In this document: in pieces, positions 53,261 to 64,000 of the stretch
Position numbering within the stretch: position 1 is the first letter of the stretch
Layout of the letters: each line of letters begins with the position of its first letter
Source of the DNA: Shinisaurus crocodilurus
Taxonomy: Eukaryota > Chordata > Lepidosauria > Squamata > Shinisauridae
NCBI GenBank assembly: GCA_021292165.1
Contig: CM037880.1
Location: 225,896,467-225,960,466, forward strand
DNA: 64,000 nucleotides
Direction of reading: 5' to 3'
The notes under the pieces: generated by a model
What the model was told of the DNA's origin: nothing
Database searches by the model: none
What the model saw: the letters and a program-made list of their open reading frames with translations, nothing else
Translations under genes and position numbers: made by a program

Positions 53261-56200
53261 GCAAGGCCTCTGACCTACTGCTTCGCTGTGGGCGGGTGGT
53301 GGTGGTTTAGAGGTGCAAAAGCAACACAGGCGGCGCTAAGCGGAGGAGACACTTTCTCCGCCCGGACGGGAAACTCCGAGAAGGCGCCTTCGCTGGAGGT
53401 CCAGCAAAGCCGATTCCAAACCACCCCGTCCCAAGAGGGGAGGGAAGGGGGTGCAAGTGTGCACGCCCCCCACCGGTGGGGCAGGGAGCGATCCTATCAA
53501 CACCGCAACGAGGGGCCGCCCTCCCCAGCCAGCCAACTCCCCGCCAAGCGGTCACTCCGAAAGCCACTGCTCCACTTCCCCGGTGCCGGTCTATCTGGCC
53601 AGGGATTCCTCCCTGGGCGGGAGACACCGGCCGGCCGGCGGGGGCACTGTGGGAAGCGAGCCAGGTCTTCGGTCGTGCAGCCCCGGGCGGGCGGCGGTGG
53701 GGAAGCCCTTGGCAGGCAGGCAGGCACTTCACACCAGCTCCTGACAAGAGCAGCCTGGCCGCGCGCCCCGGGGGGAGCTGGCGGCAGCACCCGCACGCCA
53801 GCACGGACAGGCCTTGGCAACGTCCCCGGGGAACCCCCTCGGCCTCCTGACGTGGCCCGCAAGACCTGGGGGGGGGAGAGCCAATGCCCGCGCCCGGGCT
53901 GGAGCGCCTGCAAGGGGACCACATGTCCCCCTCCCCAAGATCCGCTGCAGGGCCGCTTCTCCAGTCGCATTTCTCTGTGTGTTTCTAAAACACTGATGAA
54001 GATGATGAATTAAATCACAAGATGATGCATGTCTACTCAGAAGTAAATCCTACGGTGTTCAATGGGGCTTGCTCCCTAGGAAGGGTGTATGCCTTACTGC
54101 CCTCCCAATCTGGATCCAAAGGTTCAGGTCAGGCCCTAATAAAAATAAGAATTTATTTGTATCCAGCTCCATGGGCGAACATAGCCAGAGTAGCCAGAGC
54201 AGCACGTAGAGACACCTGGCCCTCAGCACAGGCTGGTGGCTCCATCAGCAGCCACGTTGAGAGGCAGTCTACCTGTGCCCACCAGCCGCTGGGGACCAAC
54301 AACTCGGTCCCCACTGCCAGCCTGCCCAGAGACGACCACTCCAGTGGGAGGCAGCACCCTGAACTGCCTTCCTGCCAGGTGTACCGGATGGACTCCAGGG
54401 CTCTGCTAGATGCCGCTCCAGCAATCCCACCAAAGACAATGACTGCTAGGCCCCACTCCCTCCACCTGAGTCCACCTGGGGCTTTGGGGCCCGGGCTCCA
54501 GGAAGAAGCATGCAGAAAAATGCGAGGCGCAGAAACCAAGCGGTGCAGGGAATATTTGCTGGTTTCTGCCCCTTGGATCTTCCTGCTGCCTGACAGGGCT
54601 TCCTCTTTTGGCCACTTTACCAGGGAGCCACCATCAGGGGCAGGAAATGTCCCAAGGCAAGGAGCAAGGCAGCCAAAGGCCACTTGTGTGGTGGCTGCCA
54701 AGGGTTCAGAAGCAGGCTGGCTAGCAAGCAAGGGCCCTTGTTGCCCCCAATGAGCCATCGAGCATCCAGAGCATGCCAATGCGCAGAAGAGGTCCAAGTG
54801 TGGGCACCGGGAGAGGGGAAGGCCGGCTGTGGCTGGCAGCCCCACATCCCTGCGAGCCCCTTCTTGCTTCTGCACAAGCGTCTGGCGGCTGAGGAAGCTT
54901 GCCTGGGGCTTTGGTTCTAGGCCCCCCATGCCAGGGGCGGGAGCGGGGAAACAGCCAGCCGGCTGTCGGGCTATCTGGACTCCCTCCCAGCCTGCTGGGC
55001 CCTGTGTGACCCTGGGCTCCCGTGTGTGTGGTGTCTGCACAGCACAGATAAGGCCATAGCCAGGAGGGCCAAGACGCAGCAGCAGCAGCAGCAGCAGCTA
55101 TCGGGCCAGCCAAGGGCCCGTCTTTGCACAAAGGTTGCTGGGCTAGCAGGGCGCCCCCAGTGCCAGCCTCCCAGAAGGACCACCATGGCATCCCACGGAA
55201 GACTCGGTTCCTGGGCCCTCTTTCCCAGCTGAGTCAGGCGGCCGGGAAGTTCCTGGGGCAGCCTAGTTCCAAGGGCTCGGAGCGGCAGTGGCAGCAGGAG
55301 GATCTAGCCCAGCCCGTTCTGAGCTCTTGCCTCTCTCAGCTGGGCGGGGGGGGGGCTAGCAGGCCCAAACCACAGCCCCAGACATTTCCTCCCAGCCCCA
55401 AGAGGGACAAGTGAGTCACTCGGCACAATCACAACTGGCTTCCTGCACCAGGACAGTACACACACACCCCTCTAGCAGAACTACCGCATGGCGGGAGGGA
55501 AGCTGGAAAAACTGAGTGAGGAGGGTGCCTGGATTCTCCTGCACTGTTTCTGCTGCCCACCCACCCACCCACCCACCAGCTCCCCCTTGCTCTGCAAACA
55601 GCACCCCCCCCTCACATGGGCTGCCCGGCATGACAGGTGCTGGGGCAAAAGCCGCTCAGATGCCCCCAGATTGTGGGGGTGGTTGTGATTGTGATGATGC
55701 ATGGGGATGTTCTCTGCACATGCTTAGAGGCATCCTATGTTGCACGTGTTCTAGGCTTGAGGTCTGGTGAGCCCCTCCCCCCGGTCCGGTTCTACTGAAT
55801 TCAGTAAAAAGACTAGATGGCTGATGCGGGGAGATGGATGCTGCACCTCCTAAATTGGTGAGGAAAGAGTGGAAGCCCGCCCCCACCGCAAGCAAGAGAC
55901 AGAGGTGCCCTGCATGGGCAGGTGGGCAGGGTCGTCGTCGTCGTCGTCCCCCCCCCCGGGGCTTGGGAAAGAAAGCTCTCTGGGTAAGACGCACCAGGGC
56001 ACTGGGGCAGGTCATCCCCTAAGTGGCCACTGGGGGGCCCTGTGCCCTTTCCAGCAAAGCCACCAGGAGGAGCAAGTTAGGGGCCAAAGCCCACCTATCC
56101 CTTCACCGGCCGTTCCAGTGGGGGGAGATCTCCAGCAAGTGGCTCAGCTGGCAGTGGGAACAGCTGAAAGCGCCCTCCCCGACTCTTCCCCCACCCTGCC

Positions 56201-56589
56201 CGACCACCACCGCTGGGGGAAGCGACAAGCGCCCCTGGACACGGCCTCTGTCCATCCACGCCATGCACGCTGACCCCTGCAGGGAGCAAGGCTGGCTCCC
56301 CACGGTGGAATTGAGGAACACAGGTTGGTCAGACCAAGTTTAGCCCCAGCACCTCTGTGTGGATGTCAGGATTGTATTTGTTTGTCTTATTATATTTGTC
56401 ACTTGCCCAATAACAATTGTTCTCTGGGTGAAGTACAAAAATTGATGAAGACACTTTAAAAATTACAAAATCCACATCGGTAAAATTCTACACAGCAGCA
56501 CCAATAGTAAAAGATTATTTTAAATCAGAGGCCTAGTCTAAAAGTCATGACCAGAAGCAATTAATACAAGGCCTAACAAGTTCCACATT
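53261..56589 (-). other. PLEC: PLEC intronic sequence without recognised exons
   Basis: GC-rich; a palindromic MITE lies at 54022-54110 (TGTCTACTCAGAAGTAAATC, TGTTCAATGGGGCTTG). Simple repeats are (CAG)n at 55078-55098, (CACC)n at 55555-55578 and (GTC)n at 55935-55950. Large overlapping frames (for example 54022-55191) have no motif and no splice support. Confidence 0.5.
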
Positions 56590-57660
56590 CAAACACAACA
56601 TAAGGGGCCACTGCTGAGAAGTCCACCCCCTGTATCTCAGCTTCCCAGGCACTTGGGGAAGGGCCTCTATTGATGGTCTCCGGCAGGTACATATGGGAAA
56701 CTAAAGAAAAGCATCAGAATCTCCTACACCACACACACACAGAGAGTAAATAAGTGTAATCCCAGCTGGAGGTTGAGAATCCCATGCAAATGTACATAGC
56801 TTTCTCTGATGGCCCCTTTGATGCCCCTGTGCCTCAGGTATTCGCATGCAAATGCGGCCCAAGCACTCTGTTCATGATCAAGGAGCCTCCCCTCCCCTGC
56901 CTAGCCCAGATGAAGTTCATCCTGATTGGCCAAAGACAGCTGGGCTGCTGAAAGGAGGGGGGGGATCTATACTGCCAGCCCTGGCTTTTGAGTGTTGTTG
57001 CTGTTTGGAGGCAAAGGAGCGTGGAGTAGGGCTTTTTGCTGAGGCAAGCCCCAAGGAGACCAACCCCCAGGCAAGGAGTAAGTGCCTGGGTATTTATATA
57101 GTAAGGGACTAGTTTTGTTGTTTCTTTTGTAGCTCTACTTGTGCGTACCAAAGTGTCTCCCCCACCTTTCTCCCTCTTCCCTCATTCCCCACCTTTTATT
57201 GTAATCTGTTTACCTTAAATAAACTTTCCTGGTTTTACCCCACACGGTGTGTGTGGTTCCTCTGTGGTTCAGTGCTAAATCTAGTGTATAGACCAAGGGC
57301 AAGGCCCTGAGGGAATCAAGTCAAGACGGCAGAGCCAAGGCTGGCAGTTTTGCACCTTTGATCTCTCGTCTTGAAGAAAGGACCCGTTGGCAGTCCTTCA
57401 CAGAAACTACCATGGTCCCAAGCCATGAAGGGCTTTAAATGTCAAAACCAGCACTTTGAATTGGGCCTGGAAACAGACCAGGAGTCTGGAGTACTGACTG
57501 TACCAGCACGGACACAGGACATGAAGTACCTACTGGCATGAGAGGACTAGAACGTCCGGCCCCCGTTTCCAGCCTTGCAGCCACATTCTGCACTAGCTGC
57601 AGGTTCCAGGCCGGCTATGGAGGCAGCCCCACGTGTGATGCATTGCTGTGATCTTCGTAC
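56590..57660 (+). mobile_element. L2-like LINE 3' region split by an LTR-like insertion
   Basis: The pieces 56590-56697 (CACTGCTGAGAAGTCC, ATTGATGGTCTCC) and 57411-57660 (CCAAGCCATGAAGGGCTTTA, AATGTCAAAACCAGCACTTT, GCAGCCACATTCTGCAC) belong to one repeat. Between them lies an LTR-like segment (56705-57404) bounded by GAAACTA at 56698-56704 and 57405-57411. It holds ATGCAAAT, GATTGGCC, AATAAACTTTCC (about 57219) and GGTTTTACCCCAC, like the element at 16011-16720. Confidence 0.5.
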
Positions 57661-59344
57661 CCCACTCAAAGCAGGGCCCCCCACACTGGAAGGCCCCTGA
57701 AGGGCATGGAGCTAAACCACATGATGGAGGAGGAGGAGGAAGGCTGTCCTCCCCCCCCCCCCCACACACACACACACTTCACCACAAGACTCATTTGCGG
57801 TCTGGCCCCAACAGGCGATGGAAAGGAGGATGTGGCAGCAGCTACAGCTTCCGCAGCCGCCATCCCAGTAACCAGGCCTGTTGTTTTTTGGTATCCAGGA
57901 TAAACAGCCTCCTCCCGCCTTCCCGCGCCCACCCATCTCCACACAGCCTGCAGCCATAAGCAGAGGCTAAAAATACACCCAAGCCAGAACTGGGTGGGGC
58001 TGCCCCTCCCACATCGCCTCCCCGCAGCCCCCCCTGCAGGCAGACCTGTGCACGTCACACAGCCGCACCCCCCCACACACACAGAATACCGGAGGGATGG
58101 AGCCAGGCACCCAGCAAAGCCAGCGGGTGGCCAGAGGTGACCTCCAAGCTGGCCAAGAATCTGGACACGCCCTGGAAGCTGATGTGTCCTGGCAGGTGTG
58201 ACCTTGGCACAGCGGGGGCAGCCCACCCTGGGAGCAGACCTGGAAGGGAGCCCGGAAGAGACAGACAGCAGCGGCATTCTGCCTGGGAACAGGCAGTGGC
58301 CCAACAGGGATTAGCTGTTGCGGGGGGGGGGGCGAGCAGAGGCAAACCCTCTGGGCAAGACCTCTGTCATCTCTGCACAGCCCAGGATCACGCCAAAGGC
58401 CTCTGGTTTCCCACAGTGGCCGGCCAATCCCTCTGGGAAGCCCACAAACAGGGCATGAGGGCAACTGTGGCCCTCTCCTGCTCATGTCCTCCTGCCTCCG
58501 ATAGCGCCAAGGAACCAACAACGGGGCATCTAGATCACCAATTTGCACGGCCCCCCTGCCGCTGCCCCAGAATGCACGCGCTGCCCTCCCAGCTTCCCAC
58601 GCTCCTGGGTTCCTCAGCTCCCCCCCCGCCTGCCCCGCAGCCCCAAATCATCATCAGCTACTCTGCTGCGCTGCACCAGATTGTGGTTTTGTGATCCTTC
58701 TGCTGGGGAGGGGGAAACCCAGCCGCTGCCATAGCAACTGGGGGAGGCCCATCTACACTGATGCTGGGAACGGGTGGCAGAGATTCTGAGAAAACCACAG
58801 GACCAATGCTCAAGCTCGTTTGTGTGGAAATAGCTGGACAGCGGGCAACAGAGAGGAGAAAACAGGCAGTGGGGCCAGCCACAACTCCTCCACAAATGCG
58901 TCATGGCAGAGGATACCACTTGCAGCACCATGCGCATGGCCACAAGCGAGGGGAACCAGCTGTGGCAGACAGTTCTGAAAAGGAGAGCAGGCAGGGGGCG
59001 CAGGTTTGCTGGATCCCCCTTTTCTGAGCTGAAACCCCTGCACCCTAAGCCCAGGGGTGAAGCTGGAGTGTGCTCATGCAGCAGTGGGAGAAAATGCACT
59101 CTGCACATGCTCAGCTCTCTAGAATCAAGCCCCCAGCAAGCAAAGTTCTTGGGCAATGTTCTTGCATCCCAGGTCTCACTCCAAGCCCAGGCAGTTGGCT
59201 GAGCAGAGAGCAGCACAGCACAGGACCAGGACCAGGCAGAGCTGGATACAGCCCTGAAGTCTGAGCAGAACGCAGGATGACGGGACACTCTCGGCTGGGA
59301 AGGGGCCCCAAGGGACAGGCGCAGGGGACACCTCCCTCTCTGGA
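57661..59344 (-). other. PLEC: PLEC intronic sequence with a CR1/L3-like remnant
   Basis: (CA)n at 57759-57778 and 58074-58082. A CR1/L3-like piece is at 58370-58510 (GTTTCCCACAGTGGCCGGCC, AGCCCACAAACAGGGCATGA). No exon was recognised; frames of up to 261 residues are without motifs. Confidence 0.5.
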
Positions 59345-59850
59345 GCAGCCTGTCCCAACCTGGTGCCCTGCAAATGTTCTGAACTACAACTCCCAGCATT
59401 CATAGAATCATTGAAAAGTTGAGATGGAAGGGGCCTACCAGGCCATCGAGTCCAACCCCCTGCTCAATGCAGGAATCCAGGTCAAAGCATCCCTGACAGA
59501 TGGCTGTCCGGCTGCACCTTGAATGCCTCCAGAGTGGGAGAGCCCACGACCTCCCTAGGTAGTTGGTTCCATTGTCTTATTGCTCTGACAGTCAGGAAAT
59601 TTTTCCTGATGTTTAGGTGGAATCTGGGTTCCTGTAACTTGAGCCCATTATTCCGTCTCCTGCAAACTGGGATGGTGGAGAAGAGATCTTTGCCCTCCTC
59701 TGTGTGACATCCCTTCAAGTACTGGAAGAGTGCGATCATATCTCCCCTCAGTCTCCTCTGAACACTGGCCCTGCTGGCTAAGGCAGATGGGGAGTTGAAG
59801 TCCCAAACATCTGGAGGTCGGGGAAGGCTGGTCTACGCCATCATGCTGGG
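59345..59850 (-). mobile_element. MITE interrupted by a CR1 3' fragment
   Basis: The MITE halves are 59345-59400 (TCCCAACCTGGTGCCCTGCA, AACTACAACTCCCAGCATT) and 59759-59850 (GGGGAGTTGAAGTCCCAAAC, ATCTGGAGG). The CR1 piece, 59401-59758 on the minus strand, contains the ORF2 C-terminus (HTEEGKDLFSTIPVCR, IRQWNQLPREVVGSPTLEAF). It is a third 3'-end copy of the young CR1 group. Confidence 0.8.
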
Positions 59851-61862
59851 AAGGTTTTGGGATCGTGCCTTAGCAGTGGCCGGCAGCAAACAGGAGCAGC
59901 AGCAGGCCACAGCATGTGCTCTCGGGTAGGGGGGAAGCGGCAGACTGCTTCTTCACCCTGCGGCGCCAGCACGAGGCTCTGCCACAGGAAGCATCCAGCC
60001 ACTCCAGACTTCAGCTTCCAGCTCTCCCCCACCTCCCTGCACAGCAAGCGCTGAGCCCGCTGACGCCAAGACACCCCCCCCCCCAGCAACAGAGGGGTCA
60101 GGACAGAGCAGAGGATGTCCCTTTGGGTCTCTGGGCCCAGGGGCCCAGCCCCTCCCCCCCATCACTCCGGGCCCAACAGGTGGGCACAGAGCTGCCGGGG
60201 AACCAGGCTGGCCGGAAGAAACGGCCTCTGGTTGACACACGGTGCCACTCGGCCCCACTCGCCTGGATGGACACACAGGCGCAGCGACCGCCACGAGATG
60301 ATGGGGGAGGCCATTTTCAGCAGAGGGAGTGCTCAGCAGCCCAGTTCCCTTTTCCATGGCAACTCAGTCCCACTGGACCAGCACATGCTAGGGCAAACAC
60401 ACATTTGGATCCCCACACAAGATGAAACAGTGGGCGAGGGAGGGTGAACCCCTCCCTGCGGCTTCTCCACTGAAAGTCGCTCCCTCCCAACGCTGCTTCC
60501 CCTGTAAGACGCAACCGCTGGGCTTCAAACGCGCTCCTCTGGGTGTGGTGTTTGGCCCCCGAGAGCCGCGCCAGAACAATGCACACTGCACCGTGTGGGG
60601 CCAGCAGAGAGCTGCAAAATGCCACATTCTCTCAGGAAGGTCACGGGCAATCTAAGCGAGGGTGGGCGACATCCCGGTCCTGCAGGTTTGGCAAAGCAAG
60701 ATCAGGAATGCCCACCAAAATCCATGCTCAGCGCCCCTGGTTGGAAGGAGGTTGCTCAAGGCCCCACCCAAGGGTCTCTATGTGGCCGCGAGCTCCTGCC
60801 AAAGTCTGCCAGGACAGACCGCACGTTAAAGCAAAACAGGCACATTCAGGCCAAACGGGCTGTCTCTGCCGAATGCCCACACCAGGGCCCTGCTAGGCCG
60901 CCAAGGCGGTAACGGCAGCTGGGAGTGGAAAATATTCCAGGGCCAGGCAGTCGGGTCACCCGAAAGCTCCTTTGCTTTCACTATCAAGAGATGAAGCTCC
61001 GCCTGGTCCTTCCTTCTTCCTTCCCTCCCTCCCTCCAGCAGACATTCAGTCCCACTGATCTTTAGGGCAAGCTTCGCTGCCGCCCGTTACGAGGCAGGGG
61101 GGCCGTTTCCGCCACCGCCGGGGCCTTCCCGCGGGCACATCTGCGCCACCCATCAGCCACTGCGCGCGCGATGCCAGCTGCCCCGGCCGAGGAGAAGGGG
61201 GGGGGGAGGAGGCACTGCGAGGCCCGCTCCCTCCCGGCCCAGAAGGCAGAGCTGGGGAGGGGGGAGACCGGGCGCAGGCAAGCCGCGTATGCGCCCAGAA
61301 GGGGCCAGGCTGGGAACCCCCTCGGCTTCCGGCGGCGTCCTCGGCCCCTCCCTCCGGTCCTCACAGCAGCCCTGTGGGGTGGGACAGGCAGGGAGAGACA
61401 CCGCCCAAGGTCACCGAGAAGCTTGCTGGCGCAGGAACAAGCAGGGACTGCAAGCCGAGCCTCTCCGGGCGACGTCCGAAGACTCTCCCGTGCCGACGGG
61501 GTGGGGGGAGCAACTTGGGCTGTCGCCAACGGGGGGGCCGGGCCGGCCCACCCCACGAACGCAGAACTGGCTGGAGAGGCTTGGACGGACGGAGCAGAAC
61601 AAAGCGCCGCCGAGTCAAGCCGGGGGGGGGAGGGGCTGCGCCCGCCGGGAAGCCGCTCCTCCCCGGTTTTGGCAGCAAAAGGCCGGCCGGCACAGCCCCC
61701 GCACCCCCCAGGCTAGGCGCGGCGCGCAAGGGGTTACTCGGCGCCGCGGCCACGTGTCACTGTTTGGTTGAGGGGAGGGGGCCACCCACGCCGCCCCGCC
61801 CCGCCCCCTGCCAGCCGCCCGCCCGCCCCACTGGGCCCCAGCGCCGCCAGATCTCCCCTCAC
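59851..61862 (-). other. PLEC: PLEC intronic sequence; CpG island begins at about 61050
   Basis: 59851-61000 has no recognised feature. From about 61050 CpG density rises steeply towards exon 1b. Frames here such as 61171-61922 arise from composition. Confidence 0.5.
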
Positions 61863-61980
61863 CGTTGCCGACTTCGCCGGGGCTCCCCGCGCGGCGCCAG
61901 TACCAGACGAGCGCCAGCGTGAGCGCGTGGCCGGCCACCACCAGCGACGGGAAGAGGCCGCCGCCACCGCCGGGATCCAT
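61863..61980 (-). CDS. PLEC: Plectin alternative first coding exon 1b
   Basis: Coding from the ATG at 61980-61978 to the GTGAGG donor at 61862, 39 codons plus one base. The peptide starts MDPGGGGGLFPSLVVAGHA and continues LTLALVWYWRRAGSPGEVGN. The LFPSLVV-GH--TLA-VW-WRR core is the plectin 1b signature; in mammals this N-terminus anchors plectin to the mitochondrial outer membrane, which fits the hydrophobic helix followed by two arginines. The glycine run and the longer tail differ from mammals. The last G completes the Asp codon of exon 2. It lies in a CpG island. Confidence 0.93.
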
Positions 61981-62736
61981 GATGGACGCGCCGCGGGGGA
62001 CAGAGGGAGGGCAGGCCGGGATACGGCGAGGCGCTCCGACGGCAGCAGCTGCTACGGCGAGTGAGCGAGCCGCGGCCCCTCCCGAGCCGCCACCCCAAGA
62101 TCCTCCTCCCGGGGAAGTCCGCAGGCCCGGCCCCTTCGGCTCCCCGCCCGCAATGCGGAGCCCTCCTGGCCCGGCCCAACAGAGCAGCGCACCCTCGAGC
62201 GGGGCAGGCGACGCGCAGTCCGGGCCCCGCCGCGGCTCTTGCGCGCACAGCGCTCAAGGTTACCCGCCGCGCTCCGTTCGCTCTCCTTGACCACCCCCTT
62301 CCTGGCCCTCGCCAAGGCAGCGGCCCCCGCGCACTCACCGGCCTGCCTCTCCTCTGCGACCATTAGGCAGCCCTGTCCAGCGAAGGCCTAACACAGCCCC
62401 AAGGCCCCCATACCAGGGGGGGGGGGTGAGAGAAAGAGCAGGTGCTTCCCCCTCCCGCCCCATCAACGGGGGGGGGGGAGGAGATACACCCTCCCCAAGC
62501 TTCAAAGCCAAGAGGCGAGCGAGCTCGGTTCTGGCCACTTGGCGCTACCCCAGGGTGGGGGCTGCCCGGCAGGATAGAGCTGCAGCCTCGCCTGGCGTCG
62601 CTTCCCCCCCCCCCCCCATCACTCACTGTCGGCAGTGGACAGGCTTTTTATAACCGCCAGAAACTCGCCAAGCCGGCGCCAAAGCCTTGCCCCGTCCCGG
62701 CTCGTGCCCACGGGGGCGGGGGGGGGGCTCACCTAC

Positions 62737-62752
62737 CCGGCACGATCTTCAT
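62737..62752 (-). CDS. PLEC: Plectin alternative first coding exon 1d
   Basis: The coding part is only 16 nt: ATGAAGATCGTGCCGG before GTAGGTGAG. It encodes MKIVP plus one base, identical to the known five-residue plectin 1d N-terminus, and joins exon 2 as MKIVP-DERD. Using the alternative GTGAG four bases further would read into TAG, so the GTAGGT donor is chosen. Isoform 1d is the muscle form located at Z-disks. The gene order 1d-1b-1a-2 on the minus strand agrees with the arrangement in mammals as I recall it. Confidence 0.88.
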
Positions 62753-62910
62753 GAGAAGGCCGCGTCTGCGCAGGCAGCCCCCGGCCCGCAGCACCAGCAC
62801 GCAGAGGAGGCAGCCCCCGATTGAGGGTCGGGAGCGGCTGTCTCCACAACAGCACCAGCCCCCGCGGGTCCCCCGTGGCCATCGGGGAGGGGGCAGGGGA
62901 ACAAGCCGGC

Positions 62911-62920
62911 CTATAAATAG
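62911..62920 (-). promoter_or_regulatory. PLEC: TATA-like / MEF2 site of the plectin 1d promoter
   Basis: The minus strand reads CTATTTATAG, a perfect MEF2 consensus (YTAWWWWTAR) that also includes a TATA-like word. It is the only AT-rich island in a CpG-rich stretch and lies 158 bp upstream of the 1d start codon. Both uses fit a muscle promoter; function is inferred. Confidence 0.6.
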
Positions 62921-62960
62921 CTCGCCCCGCCGGGCCCGGGCCCAACCTGGTCATGGCTCT

Positions 62961-63344
62961 AGTTAGAACATTACGCAGCAGAGGGGGAGGGCAAGGAGGA
63001 GCCTGGCGGCGATGCCCCCTCGGCGGCGGGGACCCAGCAGCAGCAGCACCACAGCCGCTCCTGCGTGCGCCCCTCGAACAAGCCTGGGGACTCACGCCTC
63101 GGCCCCTGGCCAGCCCCAGCCCCAGCCCTCTTCCCCACTGGAGCAGCTTCCCTGCCTTTGGGCAGTCGCTCACGTCCACCCCAGGAGGCTGTAGCCCCGA
63201 GGTCGCCTGGGCCGCCAGGCATCCGTCGAGCGCGGCAGAAGCCCCCCGACGGAGCTTGCCCTTTCTGGAGCCCGCGGAGGTGCCCGTGGTCAAGGGAACC
63301 CCCAGCTGGCTCCCAAGGACTGGCCCCTTCCTGATGCAAAGAAA
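62961..63344. other. GC-rich sequence upstream of exon 1d
   Basis: GC-rich and CpG-containing, but no exon was recognised. Overlapping frames (62733-63429) have no motif. Confidence 0.45.
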
Positions 63345-63489
63345 ATTTTATTTATTTTTTATATTTACCCAAGGCGGCTTACATAATCCTCCTCCTCCTC
63401 TCTATTTTATCCTCACAACAACCCTGTGAGGTAGGTTAGGCTGAGTCAGTGAGTGGCCCAAAGTCACCCCGTGAGTTTCATGGCTGAGT
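63345..63489 (-). mobile_element. Truncated tRNA-headed SINE
   Basis: The body matches the other SINE copies (GTCACTTTGGG-like head part, CCTAACCTACCTCACAGGGT, GGATTATGTAAGCCGCCTTG on the minus strand). The GGTTCCTTGCAGG...GGCGGG block is deleted and the 5' head is lost. Confidence 0.75.
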
Positions 63490-64000
63490 CGCGCCCCCAG
63501 GCATGTAGGGAAGTGGAGGAGGGAAATCCGCGGGAGGGTCAATCAGATGCATCAAGGGTGGGGAGGGAATGCGCAGGTCCCCCAAAGGCCCGTGCGCGGG
63601 AGGGGGGTTATCCGCAGCCTTCCCAGAGGCAGGGCTGCACAGACAGCACCCCCCAGGCTATAAAGGTCCCTGAGCTGGACATGTCCGCTGGGAGCTGAAC
63701 AGGCACCCCTGACTGCTAGAGAGGCTGTTCTGGGGTGGGATGTGGGGGAGACGCGAAGGCCACTGCCCGGTCGGGACTTAACCTGTCCGGGAAAAGGCTG
63801 CTGGGGAGGCAAGGAGCAGTTCTCCCCCCACCCCACCCTATGGTGGGCTGAGACTAATTAGAAACATAAGAGCTGGTGGAGCGGGAGGCCAGGAGGCGAT
63901 CCAGTCCAGCCAAACCCAGTGCTGGGACGTCCCCAGATGGCTGTCCAGCCTCTGCTTGCAGACCCCAGCTTGACAGCGAGCCCCCGCCCCAATAACGGGT
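63490..64000 (-). mobile_element. Unassigned sequence with CR1/L3-like end at 63860-64000
   Basis: 63490-63859 shows nothing recognisable. 63860-64000 contains AGAAACATAAGAGCTGGTGG and GCTGTCCAGCCTCTGCTTGC, reading on the minus strand as a CR1/L3-type 3' end that runs out of the window. Confidence 0.45.

Larger units (their letters stand above)
61050..62960. promoter_or_regulatory. PLEC: CpG island covering plectin first exons 1b and 1d
   Basis: High CpG throughout with short homopolymer interruptions. It probably holds two separate promoters, one just right of 61980 for 1b and one near 62885 for 1d, the second with a TATA-like site. Confidence 0.6.

Noticed and set aside
53288..55191. Frames of 241-295 residues on both strands
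   Set aside because: No motif, strong overlap between strands, intronic position in PLEC.
1..64000. CRISPR arrays, bacterial operons, tRNA or rRNA genes
   Set aside because: None seen. The 5S- and tRNA-like stretches are parts of SINEs with LINE tails, not functional RNA genes.

Overview
The window looks like genomic DNA of a non-avian reptile, most likely a squamate. The evidence is the mixture of repeats: CR1 LINEs with the (TTCTATGA)n-type tail, an L1 ORF2 end, L2-like LINE pieces, several copies of a tRNA-headed SINE of the kind found in lizards and snakes, hAT elements, palindromic MITEs and LTRs. There are no bacterial genes. Nearly all long reading frames are chance frames in GC-rich DNA or retrotransposon frames.

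Positions 1-43190 are gene-poor, moderate-to-low GC and built of nested repeats. In order: an L1 3' end; a 5S-rRNA-derived SINE; an old CR1; a 177-bp satellite array carrying telomere-like motifs; one copy of a diverged repeat unit (7340-8640) whose inverted partner lies at 37840-39785; a truncated CR1; a solo LTR with a perfect 5-bp target duplication; a CpG-rich block with a promoter-like ETS/YY1 minisatellite (16900-18460) that has a relative at 39786-40560; a nearly intact CR1 (20424-23277); and two copies of a composite fold-back unit containing inverted LINE reverse-transcriptase pieces (23870-26870 and 34550-36420). A second young CR1, another fold-back element, a second 5S SINE and a hAT element follow.

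A 100-N assembly gap sits at 43191-43290. To its right the base composition jumps to GC-rich with CpG islands. This half is the 5' end of PLEC (plectin) on the minus strand. The shared exon 2 (45089-45150) starts the actin-binding domain. Upstream of it lie alternative first coding exons: 1a (47768-47897), an unassigned candidate (52563-52692), 1b (61863-61980) and 1d (62737-62752). All four end in the same splice phase, so each can join exon 2 through the same split aspartate codon. Each long first exon lies in its own CpG island, and the 1d exon has a TATA-like site that is also a perfect MEF2 site upstream, fitting the muscle use of that isoform. Exon 3 and the rest of the gene should lie to the left but were not seen, which raises the question whether the sequence left of the gap is correctly joined.

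The strongest points for follow-up are the unassigned plectin-type first exon, the suspect gap join, the convergent CTCF-type motifs carried by the inverted repeat pair, the composite fold-back units, the 5S/CR1 chimeric SINE and the ETS/YY1 minisatellite.
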